Source: Heliobacteriaceae bacterium (GTDB taxonomy: Bacteria > Bacillota > Desulfitobacteriia > Heliobacteriales > Heliobacteriaceae). From it: 39,440 nucleotides of DNA. A program made the position numbers and the translations under genes. The stretch covers positions 23,625 through 63,064 of the forward strand of contig JAQWAU010000008.1 of NCBI GenBank assembly GCA_028707535.1, read 5' to 3'. The notes beneath the pieces are model-generated. The model was not told the origin of the DNA. It searched no databases and saw nothing but the letters and a program-made list of their open reading frames with translations. Below are positions 8,818 through 18,692 of the stretch, piece by piece (position 1 is the first letter of the stretch; each line of letters starts with the position of its first letter).

Positions 8818-9390
8818 GTGAGCGATTTGAAATTAACAAATACTAATCTGCCCGGGGTGGTAATTATTGAACCGGCAGTATTTTCCGACTCCCGGGGGGT
8901 TTTTCTGGAAACCTGGCACCGGGAACGGTTCGTCCAAGCCGGCCTGCCGGCCACTTTTGTGCAAGACAATTTATCCTATTCCCGGCACGGCGTCTTGCGG
9001 GGTTTACACTACCAGTTTCCGGAGCCGCAAGGAAAACTCGTCTCCGTCCTGCAAGGGGAAGTGTACGATGTGGCTGTCGACATCCGGCGGGGATCACCAA
9101 CCTTCGGCCGCTGGGTCGGGGTTATTCTTTCCGGCGCCAACAAACGCCGGCTGTATATCCCCGCCGGATTTGCCCACGGGTTTTACGTCACCGGCAACGA
9201 AGCCCTTTTTGCTTACAAGTGTACAGCCTACTACAACCCGGCAACCGAGCAGGGCATCTGCTGGCATGATCCTCTGCTCGCCATTACCTGGCCTAACCCG
9301 AAGCCATTGCTTTCCCCCAAGGACCAAGGCCACCCGGCCCTGAACGAAATCAACCCGGCCTGTCTGCCAACATATGGAGGAAACTACTGA
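8818..9390 (+). CDS. rfbC: dTDP-4-dehydrorhamnose 3,5-epimerase
   Basis: This 190-residue cupin enzyme (RmlC) epimerises dTDP-4-keto-6-deoxy-glucose at C3 and C5, the third step of dTDP-L-rhamnose synthesis. Family signatures are visible: DSRGVFLETWHRERF near the N-terminus, VLRGLHYQFPEPQGKLVSVL (with the catalytic-region His), DVAVDIRRGSPTFGRWVG, and IPAGFAHGFYV. A GTG start with a weak AAAGG site is used. Its stop overlaps the rfbD start (TGATG), so the two are coupled. It opens the plus-strand glycan island. Confidence 0.96.
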   Translation: MSDLKLTNTNLPGVVIIEPAVFSDSRGVFLETWHRERFVQAGLPATFVQDNLSYSRHGVLRGLHYQFPEPQGKLVSVLQGEVYDVAVDIRRGSPTFGRWVGVILSGANKRRLYIPAGFAHGFYVTGNEALFAYKCTAYYNPATEQGICWHDPLLAITWPNPKPLLSPKDQGHPALNEINPACLPTYGGNY

Positions 9391-10283
9391 TGTCCGGGCA
9401 AAACCAGGCTAAAATCCTCCTCATCGGCAAAAACGGTCAAATCGGCTGGGAGCTTCAGCGAACCATGGCCCCCTTAGCCAAGGTTATCGCCCCTGGCCGG
9501 GACCAGCTCAATCTGACCGATTATGCCCAAATCCGCCGGGTAGTGCGGGAAATCAAACCTCACCTAATTGTAAACGCTGCCGCTTACACCGCCGTTAACC
9601 AAGCCGAATTCGAGCCGGTAACCGCCCAGGCGATCAATGGTACCGCTCCCGGCATCCTGGCCGAGGCGGCGAGAAAACTGCACATCGGGATCGTCCAGTT
9701 TTCCACCGACTATGTTTTTGATGGCCGGAAAAAGGTCCCCTACACCGAAGAAGACGTCCCCCGGCCGCTCAATGTTTACGGCCGGACCAAACTGGCCGGT
9801 GAAACGGCGATCCGGGCTACCGGAGTACCGCATCTGATCCTGCGGGTCAGTTGGGTATATGGCCGGCGGGGTAACAACTTTTTTCGCACCATTGTCCGCC
9901 AGGCTGCCCGGCAGCCGGAAATCAAGGTGGTCTCCGACCAGACCGGTTCCCCGACCTGGAGCCGGCTTATTGCGGAAGCAACCGCGCAAATCCTGGCCCA
10001 AACCCGTTTTTCCCTGGGGGAAAAACGCGGCATCTACCACCTGAGCGCCGGCGGCCAGACCAGTTGGTGGGGCTTTGCCGCCGCGATCATGAACCGATTG
10101 CCCCGGCTCAGCCCGGAACGGCAACCGGTTCCAATTACAAGCCGGGATTACCCGGGACCGGCCCGTCGCCCGCCTTATTCGGTGCTGGCCAACGAAAAAA
10201 TCAAGACTACCTTTGGCCTCACCCTCCCTTCCTGGGAAGACGGCCTTGATCTGTGCCTAAACCAATACGCTTTGCACAAGTAA
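9390..10283 (+). CDS. rfbD: dTDP-4-dehydrorhamnose reductase
   Basis: This 297-residue extended SDR protein (RmlD) performs the final NAD(P)H reduction to dTDP-L-rhamnose. It opens with ILLIGKNGQIGWEL (Rossmann GxxGxxG, residues about 10-23). It also has VNAAAYTAVNQAE, FSTDYVFDG and YGRTKLAGE (the YxxxK catalytic pair), then VLRVSWVYG and DQTGSPTWSR in the substrate domain. Length is normal. The other two pathway genes, rfbB and rfbA, lie 6.5 kb downstream after the glycosyltransferases. Confidence 0.96.
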   Translation: MSGQNQAKILLIGKNGQIGWELQRTMAPLAKVIAPGRDQLNLTDYAQIRRVVREIKPHLIVNAAAYTAVNQAEFEPVTAQAINGTAPGILAEAARKLHIGIVQFSTDYVFDGRKKVPYTEEDVPRPLNVYGRTKLAGETAIRATGVPHLILRVSWVYGRRGNNFFRTIVRQAARQPEIKVVSDQTGSPTWSRLIAEATAQILAQTRFSLGEKRGIYHLSAGGQTSWWGFAAAIMNRLPRLSPERQPVPITSRDYPGPARRPPYSVLANEKIKTTFGLTLPSWEDGLDLCLNQYALHK

Positions 10284-10301
10284 AAAACTCCCTGTTCTGT
10301 A

Positions 10302-10328
10302 ACGTTGCATATCTGTTGCCATAGAATG
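10302..10328 (+). promoter_or_regulatory. Candidate sigma-K-like promoter
   Basis: AC at 10302, 16 bases, then CATAGAATG at 10320-10328, one base off CATAnnnTA. It lies about 43 bases before the ATG of the 112-residue Cys-containing protein, which has its own terminator, so a separate promoter is needed unless transcription reads through from rfbD. Confidence 0.35.
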
Positions 10329-10370
10329 GAATTGTAAGCCAACAAATTAACTCTTCGAGGAGGGAAACCT

Positions 10371-10709
10371 ATGGGTCTGGAAAACAAAACCTTTAACATC
10401 TCGGTAGCCCCGAATACGGTGGTCCTGCGGACGATCCCGATGTCCTGCGACACCAACCGCGCGGTTGTGCTCAACCTTACCACCGGCACCGAATGTACCT
10501 TTTGCCGGAACGAAAGATTCAAGTTCCTGGTGCGCATCCGGCGGGTAGATCCGACACCGACCGTGGTAATGCAACAGTTCGTCGACTGCGTCACTTTCAG
10601 TAGTTTCAATACCCTTGTTCCGATCTCCGAAACCATCTGTACCGCAGTTACCTACCGGGTAGATATTTTCGCCGCCGAATGCCTGACCTTGCCGGTCGTG
10701 GGAACCTAA
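10371..10709 (+). CDS. Small Cys-containing protein of unknown function, candidate spore-surface component
   Basis: I do not recognise this 112-residue protein. It is rich in V, T, I and F in alternating patterns (FNISVAPNTVVLRTIPM, FKFLVRIRRVDP), which suggests a compact beta-sandwich. It has six cysteines spread over the chain (including SCDT, TECTFCRN, DCVTF, ETICTA and AECL). There is no signal peptide or membrane helix, so it would stay in the cell that makes it. The ATG follows a strong GAGGAGGGAAACCT site. It stands alone between rfbD and the first GT2 gene, with a candidate sporulation-type promoter upstream and an intrinsic terminator downstream. That suggests high, separately controlled expression, as for a structural protein. 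A coat role is inference from context. Confidence 0.75.
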   Translation: MGLENKTFNISVAPNTVVLRTIPMSCDTNRAVVLNLTTGTECTFCRNERFKFLVRIRRVDPTPTVVMQQFVDCVTFSSFNTLVPISETICTAVTYRVDIFAAECLTLPVVGT

Positions 10710-10743
10710 ACTACTGCTACCAACCGCCTTATCCGTTATCTGC

Positions 10744-10786
10744 CCACCGGTGAACGCCCGCCGGCCTGCTCCCGGTGGTTTTTTTT
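10744..10786 (+). terminator. Intrinsic terminator
   Basis: CCACCGG (10744-10750) and CCGGTGG (10772-10778) form a perfect seven-pair stem followed directly by eight Ts. It separates the small Cys-containing gene from the GT2 genes, which therefore need their own promoter. A CATAGTCTG at 10829-10837 resembles a sigma-K -10 box but has no matching AC upstream. Confidence 0.88.
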
Positions 10787-10875
10787 GCCTGAAAGGCTGT
10801 CCTTATGTCGCCTTCCCCCTTGCTTTTGCATAGTCTGGCAGTGCTGAACCCTGTAATTAGAAATCAGGTGAAAAA

Positions 10876-12795
10876 ATGTCCGAAAAAACTAGCACCATCA
10901 GCCTGTGTATGATTGTTAAAGATGAAGCCGAAAACCTGGACCGGTGCCTGGCTTCGGCCCAACCTTTTGTTGACGAGATCATCGTGGTGGACACCGGTTC
11001 CAGGGATGAAACGCCGGCAATTGCCAGGCGTTACGGGGCCAAGGTGACTGCTTTTCCCTGGCAGGAGGACTTTGCCCAAGCCCGGAACGCCGCTCTGGAC
11101 TGTGCCGCCCAAGACTGGGTATTGATTCTTGATGCCGATGAAGAACTGCCGGCTGCCACCGGTAAGATGTTGCGGTCCTTGACCGGTACCCCGGCGGTTG
11201 AAGCCTGGCAGTTTACGATCGTTAACCGGTTAGCAGACGATGATGAAGCCTTCGTTACCCACCCGGCTTTGCGGCTGTTTCGCAACCGCCCGGCTTACCG
11301 GTTTTCCGGGCCAATCCACGAACAGGTCTTACCGGCAATTCTGCAAAACAATCCTGATGAAGCAGTCAAACACGCCAACCTGACCATTATCCATTACGGC
11401 TACCAACAGGATGTTCTAGAACGCCGGCAAAAACCCCGGCGCAACCGCCGGATTCTCGAACAAGCCGTAGCGGCCGAACCGGATAACCTCTTTCACCATT
11501 ATAATTTGGCGGTTTGCTGTTACCTTACCGGCGACCTGGCCAAAGCCCGGCAACATTACGAATTTGCTTTTGAACGGTTGGATACGGCGAAAGGCTTCGA
11601 ATCGGCTCTTTACCGGGATTACTGTGTCTGCCTTTACGAAATGGGTGATCTTTTTCAAGCCCGGATGGTAGCTACCGAAGGCCTGATTTATTATCCGGAC
11701 TACCCGGAACTGCATTACCTGCTGGGCCGGATTTACCGGGATTTGCGATTAAAGGCGCAAGCTAAAGCCTGTTTCGAAAACTGTACCCGGTTCGTCGATG
11801 CCACCGGCCGTTACGTCACTTCGGCCGGGGTCGCCACCTATCTCCCCTTAATCAACCTGGCCGAACTTGCTGCTGAAGAAGCAGACTTCCCGGCAGCCGT
11901 AACTTATCTTACAAAAGCCCTGACCCTCAAGCCGGTTTATAGCCTGTTTATCCAGCTGGGTGGCTGGCTGGGTCAGTTGGGCCGCCAAGGAACGGCAGTT
12001 GCCGCTTACCTGACCGAAACTTTTCACCTGGACTTACCGACCACAGCGCAACTGCTGTTCGACCTGCAAGCACCAGCCACCTGCCTCGCCCTGCTCGAAC
12101 CGGAATCAACCCTTCCCCCCCCTTTTTTACTGCTTAAAGCCAAATGTCTGCTGGCCTTGGGCCGGTTTGCCGCCGGAACCGCCGTACTTGCTGCCATCCC
12201 GGATCAATCTCCCTGGCAGGATGAGGCCCTGGCCCTGCAAACAGCCGGGCAATGGCTCCAAAGCGGGGAAAACTCGAAACCCGGCAACTGCCCCGGGCCG
12301 CCCGGAGTCAGCAAAGCCCAACTCCTGCCGGTAGCCTGGGAATTGTCCCGGACGCAACCTGGTCTAATCGATCAGATCGCTTGCCTGATTGCCGGCAGCC
12401 CGGATCCAATCCCCGGCTACCTGGCCTTAGGCCGGTATGCCTTGACCCAAGACCACCCCCGGGAAGCCAAAATGCTACTGGAAAAAATCCCATCCGGTCG
12501 TCAAACAACCCCGGAAAACGCTCTCCTCCTGGGTGCCGCCTACATCCGCCTGGGTGCTTTTGAACCGGCTTTCCGCCGGCTTTGGCCCACCCTGGCCAAT
12601 GACCCGGAGAACGAACAACTAGCTGTCGCCACCTTGGCCGCCCTGTTAGGCCAATACCACCACCTGCTCACCCAGGGACTTGCCTTGGAACCGGAACAAC
12701 CGGTTCTGCTCCAGGAACTGAATAACGTCATCGGCCCCCTAAATAAACTGCGCCGGTGTCAGGAGGCTGTAGTCCATGCGGAAACCCCGGCTTAG
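10876..12795 (+). CDS. GT2-family glycosyltransferase with long TPR tail
   Basis: This 639-residue cytoplasmic protein has an N-terminal GT-A domain (about 7-180). Its motifs are SLCMIVKDE (9-17), VDTGSRDE (nucleotide-sugar site, 38-45) and LDADEE (the DxD metal site, 85-90). The subfamily marks LFRNR (134-138), IHEQ (147-150) and IHYGY (172-176) follow. From about 190 onward the chain is helical TPR-like repeats (for example FHHYNLAVCCYLTGDLAKAR and LHYLLGRIYRDLRLKAQAKA). This GT2-plus-TPR layout is that of the SunS-like group, whose characterised member glycosylates a peptide cysteine; TPRs usually bind protein partners. The start follows CAGGTGAAAA. The 3' end overlaps the next gene by 20 bases. 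The donor sugar and the acceptor are unknown. Confidence 0.9.
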   Translation: MSEKTSTISLCMIVKDEAENLDRCLASAQPFVDEIIVVDTGSRDETPAIARRYGAKVTAFPWQEDFAQARNAALDCAAQDWVLILDADEELPAATGKMLRSLTGTPAVEAWQFTIVNRLADDDEAFVTHPALRLFRNRPAYRFSGPIHEQVLPAILQNNPDEAVKHANLTIIHYGYQQDVLERRQKPRRNRRILEQAVAAEPDNLFHHYNLAVCCYLTGDLAKARQHYEFAFERLDTAKGFESALYRDYCVCLYEMGDLFQARMVATEGLIYYPDYPELHYLLGRIYRDLRLKAQAKACFENCTRFVDATGRYVTSAGVATYLPLINLAELAAEEADFPAAVTYLTKALTLKPVYSLFIQLGGWLGQLGRQGTAVAAYLTETFHLDLPTTAQLLFDLQAPATCLALLEPESTLPPPFLLLKAKCLLALGRFAAGTAVLAAIPDQSPWQDEALALQTAGQWLQSGENSKPGNCPGPPGVSKAQLLPVAWELSRTQPGLIDQIACLIAGSPDPIPGYLALGRYALTQDHPREAKMLLEKIPSGRQTTPENALLLGAAYIRLGAFEPAFRRLWPTLANDPENEQLAVATLAALLGQYHHLLTQGLALEPEQPVLLQELNNVIGPLNKLRRCQEAVVHAETPA

Positions 12796-15154
12796 TCTGT
12801 GTTTGATCGCCAAAAACGAGGCCGCCAACCTCCCGCGCTGTCTCAATAGCGTTAAAAAATTGGCGGATGAAATCATCCTGGTGGATACCGGTTCAACCGA
12901 TGCCACCATCGCCGTCGCCCGGGCCTGGGGAGCTAACGTGCTCACCGAACCATGGGAGAACGACTTCAGTAAGCCCCGCAACAAGGCTTTGGCCCAAGCC
13001 ACCGGTGACTGGATCCTGGTCCTTGACTGTGACGAGGAACTGGACCCGGAAAGCAAGGCCGCCGTCCGGACAGCGATAGCCAACAATACCTATGAAGCCT
13101 ATTTGGTATCCATTGTAAACCCGGTGGTTCAGGGGGCGGAAATTGTCGCCGCCACCATCCGGTTATTTCGCAACCAGCCGTGTCTCCGGTTCCAGGGGCG
13201 GATCCATGAGCAGATCAGTGCTGCCTTAATCAACAATTTCGGCCCCCAAGCCATCGGCCATAGCGACATCCGGATCATCCACCACGGATACAACCCATCC
13301 ACGGCGAACATTCCGGCCAAGATTCAACGGAACCTGAACATTCTCCTCCGCTATCCGGAAGCCGAAAAGGATGGCTTTTACTTCTATAACTTGGGCACTG
13401 AGTACCTCCGGCTGGGGGAAAAAGAAAAGGCTTTGACCTGTTTCCAGCAATCCTTGCCTCTAACCAAACCTACCCAGGGTTATGCCCCTTCCTTGGTAAA
13501 AAAGACCATTGCCACTTTGCTTGCCTTGAACCAATACCGGGAGGCCATCCGCCAACTGCAACATTACCAGGCTATCTACCCTGAATTTACCGACCTGCAC
13601 TACCTGGAAGCCCTGTGCCATTTGCACTGCGGGCGCTACTCAAACGCAAAGGCTTGCCTCGGCAAATACCTGGCCTTGCCTCCCACCCCACCCGCTTTTC
13701 CCCGGGAAACCCCTGACCCGGCCAATGATCCGGCAGTTTTGCGCAACCGGATCCGGCGCCTGGCAATCCGGCCGCCGGACCCGCCCTTAAGTATCTGCCT
13801 CACCGGCCGGGACGAAGCCCCCCATATTGCCCGGTGTTTACGGAGCATCAACGAAATCGGCCGGGAAATTATCTTTGTTGATACCGGCTCAACCGACAAT
13901 ACCCCCGTAATCGCCCGCCAGATGGGGGCCAAAGTGTTCTCTCTGCCGGCCACCGTTAACCTGACAACCGCCCGAAATTATGCCCTGGACCAGGCTACCG
14001 GGGATTGGGTACTGGTGCTGAATGCCGACGAAGCCTTAGCGGACGAAACCCGGCAGACCCTCACCACCCTGCTGGACCGTCCCGGTCCTGCCGGCTACCA
14101 GCTAAAAATTCAGCACTTTTTGGCTGCCGGTTTATCTCCGGGCGACAGCCTCTGCCTTGGCAGTTGCCGGCTCTTTCGGCGGCGGTCCTACCGATTTCAA
14201 GGGACGGTTTTTCCGGACATCACCCCGGCCATCCGGACAACCGGGGAAACGGTCTTGCCGGTAGAAATTACCATCCACCGTTTTGCTTGCCTCGCCCCGC
14301 CGGAGTACCGGGCCGGCAAGCAGGAAGCCAACCTTAAAGCCCTGCATCAGGCAGCAGACACCGACCCGCTAACCCGGAACCTCGCCTTGGGATTAGCCTG
14401 TTATTTAACCGGTGACAACCAGGGTGCCTGCCGCTACTTGGCCCGCAACATGCCTTACCTGGAACAGTTACTCATCAACACTCCCCCGTTACCGGCAGCG
14501 GTAGCCTGGTATTGTCAGCTCTTTGCCCTTGCTTTGTTTCACACGGGCAAATACCGGCAATTAATGACTTTACTCAACACCGCCTGCCCGTACTTCCCTG
14601 ACTGTACCGGACTGGTTTATCTAAAAGCCCGGGTATATAGCCGGCTGGGCCGGCACGCTCAGGCCGAAACACTCTTCCGGCAGTGTCTTGCCCAAGGAGA
14701 TTCCCCCTGGGAACACCACCTGGTCACCCCGGGGGAAGGTACCTTCCGGCCGCTAACCGCCCTGGCCGGTATTCACGCCCACCGGAACGAAGCCGAAAAA
14801 GCCCTGGCCCTTTTGCAGCAAGCCGCCCAGATTCCCGGTGGTTTTGATGAAGCGGTGACCGGCCTGGCTTTGTGGCATGCCGAGCTGGGAGCGCCCCCGG
14901 ATCAGCTGCTGGCCGCTCACGGTTGGCTAAACTCCCGGAGTCTCAGCATTGCCGCCGAAATTCTGGCAAAAACCAACCATTATGAAGCCAGCCTCCGGTG
15001 CCTAACCCTGGCCGGGGAGACAATCACCAAAGAACCCCCTCCCCGGGATTTTCGTCCCCTGGTCCAGGCAGGCAACGATCTGCTAACCCGTTTTTCCCGG
15101 CAGGCCGCAAAATTCTTGCCGGGAAATATCGATTTACGTCGCCTGCTGTCCTAA
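12776..15154 (+). CDS. Tandem GT2 glycosyltransferase with TPR repeats
   Basis: This 792-residue protein carries two GT-A domains separated and followed by TPR-like repeats. Domain 1 (about 5-185) has SLCLIAKNE, VDTGST, LDCDEE (83-88), LFRNQ, IHEQ and IHHGY, so it looks active. Domain 2 (about 337-520) has SICLTGRDE and VDTGSTDNT. However, its DxD site reads NADEA and the usual IHEQ is replaced by VFPDI, so it may be a binding or scaffold domain. TPR-like stretches include FYNLGTEYLRLGEKEKALTC and LKARVYSRLGRHAQAETL. The ATG at 12776 follows CAGGAGG and lies inside the end of the preceding gene, which indicates coupling. Its partners are the adjacent GT2 genes. Confidence 0.9.
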   Translation: MRKPRLSLCLIAKNEAANLPRCLNSVKKLADEIILVDTGSTDATIAVARAWGANVLTEPWENDFSKPRNKALAQATGDWILVLDCDEELDPESKAAVRTAIANNTYEAYLVSIVNPVVQGAEIVAATIRLFRNQPCLRFQGRIHEQISAALINNFGPQAIGHSDIRIIHHGYNPSTANIPAKIQRNLNILLRYPEAEKDGFYFYNLGTEYLRLGEKEKALTCFQQSLPLTKPTQGYAPSLVKKTIATLLALNQYREAIRQLQHYQAIYPEFTDLHYLEALCHLHCGRYSNAKACLGKYLALPPTPPAFPRETPDPANDPAVLRNRIRRLAIRPPDPPLSICLTGRDEAPHIARCLRSINEIGREIIFVDTGSTDNTPVIARQMGAKVFSLPATVNLTTARNYALDQATGDWVLVLNADEALADETRQTLTTLLDRPGPAGYQLKIQHFLAAGLSPGDSLCLGSCRLFRRRSYRFQGTVFPDITPAIRTTGETVLPVEITIHRFACLAPPEYRAGKQEANLKALHQAADTDPLTRNLALGLACYLTGDNQGACRYLARNMPYLEQLLINTPPLPAAVAWYCQLFALALFHTGKYRQLMTLLNTACPYFPDCTGLVYLKARVYSRLGRHAQAETLFRQCLAQGDSPWEHHLVTPGEGTFRPLTALAGIHAHRNEAEKALALLQQAAQIPGGFDEAVTGLALWHAELGAPPDQLLAAHGWLNSRSLSIAAEILAKTNHYEASLRCLTLAGETITKEPPPRDFRPLVQAGNDLLTRFSRQAAKFLPGNIDLRRLLS

Positions 15155-15176
15155 CCTGGTTTACGAGGAGGCCTTC

Positions 15177-16832
15177 ATGCGTCCTAAGGTATCGGTTGTG
15201 CTGGTCACCGGTAATTCCCGGGCAACCATCGAAACCTGCCTCGCCGGTATCCTGCCCGCTTTGCTGCCGGGAGACCAGCTGATTATTGTCGATAATGAAT
15301 CCACCGACGGCACTAAAGAATACTTGCGGCAACTGCAAATCATGGAACCAGCCGTAGAAATCATTTTTTTAGGTAATGAAATCGCTTATCCCCGGGCCGC
15401 CAACGCCGGAATCGCCATCGCCACAAACGACTACATCGTCCTCCTCAGTCCCCGGACCATCGTCCCCGAAAACTGGCTGACCAGCCTGCAAAAACACTTC
15501 ACCGGCAAAGCGGTTGCCGCGGTGGGGCCTTTAACCAATACAGCCGGCAAACAACAACTGGAACGTTATGTGGCGGCCGAAACCTTACCGGAATATATCG
15601 ACTTTACTGCTTTAACCGCCTTAGTCCGGGACCGGAATGAAGGCCGGGCGGTACCTGCGGAGCTGCTTGATCTGTTTTGCCTCATGCTTTCCCGTCAAGT
15701 GCTGCAAGATTCAGGTCCCCTGGAAGAAACCCTGGCCGGAGGATTTTACGGGCAGGAACTCGCCTGGCGCCTTAAGCTCAACGGCCACCAATTATTAATC
15801 GCCACCGACGTCTTTGTGTTTCAGCAAGAAACAGACCCGGATGACATACCCCGGGAAAATGCCGTTTTTTTGCGGCAACACAGCGCCAATGTCTTCGCCC
15901 ACCAATTAGCCCGCCATTATTACCCGGAGAAATGCCCGCCGCCGGAGACACTTGAGGACACCGACCGGTTCCAGCCCGCCTTGCCCTTCACCAGTATCGT
16001 CATCCCCTGTTTTAATGCCATCGAATACACCACCGCTTGTGTCCAAAGCATCCTGGCCCACACCCGGGAACCATTTGAGCTGATTTTCGTTGACAACGGC
16101 TCCACCGATGACACCGGCCCTTACCTGCAAAATTTTGCCCAAGACCGGGATGATGTCACCGTGATCACCAACCCCCAAAACCGGGGTTTCGGCAGTGCCT
16201 GCAACCAGGGAATCAGCCGGGCCAGGGGCCAATACGTATTAATCTTAAACAACGATACCGAGGTGACCGCCGGCTGGTTGGCCCGGCTGGCGGCAGTCGG
16301 CGAAAGCTTTCCGGAAGCCGGCATTATCGCCCCCCGGACAAATAATGCCGCCGGCCCCCAGACCGTCACCGCCGTTCCTTATTACAACCGGCCTACCCTG
16401 GCCAAATTTGCCCGCAAGCTGGCTATTACCCAGGCCGCCCAAGGGTTTGAGACCGACCTGGTCATTGGGTTTTGCCTGTTGGTTAAGCAAGCGGTGATCA
16501 AGCGGATTGGGGGTTTCGATCCCCGTTTCGGGGCCGGTAACTGGGAAGACCTTGACTTTTGCCTCCGCGCCCGGATTGCCGGTTACAAAATCCGGGTCTG
16601 CAACGACGTCTTTATCCACCACGCCGGCAGCCGGACCTTTGCCGAAAACCAGTTAAACGCCGCGGCCCTGTTGGCGGAAAACTGGGAAAAATTTAAGGCT
16701 AAATGGGGTATTCTCCCGGCAACCCCGCTGCAACAGGGATTCGACCCGGCAAGGCTAATCGACCAACCATATGAGCAATCCCGGCATTATTGTCCCCCGG
16801 AACCGGACGGGGAGGCGAATAATAAGCAATGA
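15177..16832 (+). CDS. GT2-family glycosyltransferase, degenerate plus active domain
   Basis: This 551-residue protein has no TPR tail. An N-terminal GT2-like region (about 1-235) has [20 protein letters not shown] and VDNESTDG. Its DxD position reads LLSPRT, so this half is probably not catalytic. The C-terminal half (about 265-520) is a full rhamnosyltransferase-like GT2 domain with [48 protein letters not shown] (DxD) and the late [16 protein letters not shown] acceptor motif. The ATG follows ACGAGGAGGCCTTC. The last codons overlap rfbB (ATGA). Proximity to rfbB/rfbA makes dTDP-rhamnose a reasonable but unproven donor. Confidence 0.9.
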   Translation: MRPKVSVVLVTGNSRATIETCLAGILPALLPGDQLIIVDNESTDGTKEYLRQLQIMEPAVEIIFLGNEIAYPRAANAGIAIATNDYIVLLSPRTIVPENWLTSLQKHFTGKAVAAVGPLTNTAGKQQLERYVAAETLPEYIDFTALTALVRDRNEGRAVPAELLDLFCLMLSRQVLQDSGPLEETLAGGFYGQELAWRLKLNGHQLLIATDVFVFQQETDPDDIPRENAVFLRQHSANVFAHQLARHYYPEKCPPPETLEDTDRFQPALPFTSIVIPCFNAIEYTTACVQSILAHTREPFELIFVDNGSTDDTGPYLQNFAQDRDDVTVITNPQNRGFGSACNQGISRARGQYVLILNNDTEVTAGWLARLAAVGESFPEAGIIAPRTNNAAGPQTVTAVPYYNRPTLAKFARKLAITQAAQGFETDLVIGFCLLVKQAVIKRIGGFDPRFGAGNWEDLDFCLRARIAGYKIRVCNDVFIHHAGSRTFAENQLNAAALLAENWEKFKAKWGILPATPLQQGFDPARLIDQPYEQSRHYCPPEPDGEANNKQ

Positions 16833-17875
16833 AAACCATCCTGGTTACCGGTGGCGCGGGTTTTATCGGCTGTAATTTTATCCGGCACGGCCTCCTGCAC
16901 ACCGGAGAACTGATCGTCAATTTAGACCGGCTCACCTATGCCGGCAACCAGGCCTCACTAGCCCCAATCTTCGATCATCCTCGCCACCATTTTGTCCAGG
17001 GTGACATCACCAACAGTGCCCTGGTTCGAAAACTACTGCAAAACCACAAACCCGCAGCAATCGTTCACCTGGCGGCAGAATCCCATGTTGACCGTTCGAT
17101 CCGGGGACCTTTCCCTTTCGTTCAGACCAACATCGTCGGGACTTTTCGTTTACTGGAAACAGTACGGCGTTACTGGCTAACCTTACCGGCCGGTGAACAA
17201 GCGGATTTCCGGTTCTTACACGTTTCCACCGATGAAGTATACGGGTCGCTCCTGCCTACTGAAGAGGCCTTTACTGAAACCAGCCTGTATGCCCCCAATT
17301 CCCCCTACGCCGCCTCCAAAGCCGCCGCCGATCACCTGGCCCGGGCGTACCACCAAACCTATGGCCTACCGGTCCTGATTACCCATTGCTCGAACAACTA
17401 CGGTCCTTACCAATACCCGGAAAAACTAATCCCCCTGATGATTTTGCGGGCCATCGCCGGGCAACCCTTACCTGTGTACGGTGACGGCCGGCAAGTCCGC
17501 GACTGGCTCTATGTTGCCGATCACTGCCGGGCCTTACAACTGGTCCTGGCCCAGGGACGACCCGGGCTGACCTATAATATCGGGGGCAATACCGAAAAAA
17601 CCAACCTGTCCATCGTCCACCACCTCTGTGACCTTCTAGATGAACTCCACCCCCGGCCGGACGGAAAAACCTACCGTCACCAAATCACCTTTGTAACGGA
17701 CCGGCCGGGGCATGACCGGCGCTATGCGGTAAACACCGCCAAAATCCGCCAGGAACTTGGCTGGCAACCCCGGGAAAGTTTCCCCACCGGGCTACGCCGA
17801 ACCGTTAAATGGTACCTGGCCAATAAAGAATGGTGCCACACCATAAGTGGCTTAAAGGAGCAAAACACGCCATGA
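16829..17875 (+). CDS. rfbB: dTDP-glucose 4,6-dehydratase
   Basis: This 348-residue extended SDR enzyme (RmlB) converts dTDP-glucose to dTDP-4-keto-6-deoxyglucose. It has the NAD site [13 protein letters not shown] (residues about 5-17), [12 protein letters not shown], the catalytic STDEVYG and YAASK (the YxxxK pair), and the family stretch [17 protein letters not shown]. Length is normal. The intermediate it makes feeds both rhamnose (rfbC and rfbD) and, in other organisms, amino-deoxysugars made by DegT-type aminotransferases like the one at 22675-23775. It overlaps the GT2 gene before it and rfbA after it by four bases each. Confidence 0.97.
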   Translation: MKTILVTGGAGFIGCNFIRHGLLHTGELIVNLDRLTYAGNQASLAPIFDHPRHHFVQGDITNSALVRKLLQNHKPAAIVHLAAESHVDRSIRGPFPFVQTNIVGTFRLLETVRRYWLTLPAGEQADFRFLHVSTDEVYGSLLPTEEAFTETSLYAPNSPYAASKAAADHLARAYHQTYGLPVLITHCSNNYGPYQYPEKLIPLMILRAIAGQPLPVYGDGRQVRDWLYVADHCRALQLVLAQGRPGLTYNIGGNTEKTNLSIVHHLCDLLDELHPRPDGKTYRHQITFVTDRPGHDRRYAVNTAKIRQELGWQPRESFPTGLRRTVKWYLANKEWCHTISGLKEQNTP

Positions 17876-18687
17876 CCTACAAAGGCATTATTCTGGCCGG
17901 CGGCCGGGGCACCCGGCTGGATCCGCTCACCCGGGTAATCAACAAGCACCTCCTCCCCGTCTATGATAAACCGATGATTTATTACCCCTTAACCACCCTC
18001 CTCTTGGCCGGGGTGACCGAAATCCTGGTGATCACCAATCCCGGAGACGAACAACCTTACCAGGCTTTGCTTAAAGATGGCCGCCAGTGGGGAATCACCA
18101 TTTCCTATAGGGTGCAAACCCGGCCGGCCGGCATCGCCGAAGCCTTGCTCATCGGGCGCGACTTCCTCGGCCGGGACAATTGTGTACTGATCTTAGGGGA
18201 CAACATCTTTTACGGCCACAACCTTGAGGTTACCCTGCAACAAGCGGCAACGCAAAACCCGGGAGCCACCGTTTTCGGCTACCGGGTTGAGCAACCGGAA
18301 CTTTTCGGCATTGCCGAATGTGACCAGGCCGGCCGGGTCGTCAATATCATCGAAAAACCGGCCCGGCCCCGGTCAAACCTGGCGGTTACCGGCCTTTACT
18401 TTTACGACCACCAGGCAGTTAGCCTAGCCCTTAGTCTCCAGCCATCCGCCCGCCAGGAACTCGAGATCTCGGACCTCAACCGCCTTTACCTGCAGCAGGG
18501 CCGGCTCCGGTTGGTGGAACTGGGTGCCGGTTTCGCCTGGCTGGATGCGGGCAGCCCCGAAAGTCTGCTCCAGGCAGCCCAATTCGTGGCTACCATGGAA
18601 CAACGGCTGGGGGAAAAAATCGCCTGTCCGGAAACAACTGCTTTGGCTTGTGGGCTGATTACCCCGCACCACTGTGGAGGGAATTGA
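17872..18687 (+). CDS. rfbA: Glucose-1-phosphate thymidylyltransferase
   Basis: This 271-residue nucleotidyltransferase (RmlA) makes dTDP-glucose from dTTP and glucose-1-phosphate. It begins [20 protein letters not shown], the nucleotide-binding signature, followed by [27 protein letters not shown] (metal-binding Asp) and [17 protein letters not shown] are also diagnostic. I chose the ATG at 17872 because it forms an ATGA overlap with rfbB and matches the family start; an in-frame ATG at 17830 would add 14 unrelated residues. It is slightly shorter than the common length of about 290 residues. Confidence 0.97.
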   Translation: MTYKGIILAGGRGTRLDPLTRVINKHLLPVYDKPMIYYPLTTLLLAGVTEILVITNPGDEQPYQALLKDGRQWGITISYRVQTRPAGIAEALLIGRDFLGRDNCVLILGDNIFYGHNLEVTLQQAATQNPGATVFGYRVEQPELFGIAECDQAGRVVNIIEKPARPRSNLAVTGLYFYDHQAVSLALSLQPSARQELEISDLNRLYLQQGRLRLVELGAGFAWLDAGSPESLLQAAQFVATMEQRLGEKIACPETTALACGLITPHHCGGN

Positions 18688-18692
18688 CGACC

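Noticed and set aside
10829-10837. CATAGTCTG as a sigma-K -10 box for the first GT2 gene
   Set aside because: No AC at 16 or 17 bases upstream and the last base differs from consensus; too weak to list as a promoter.
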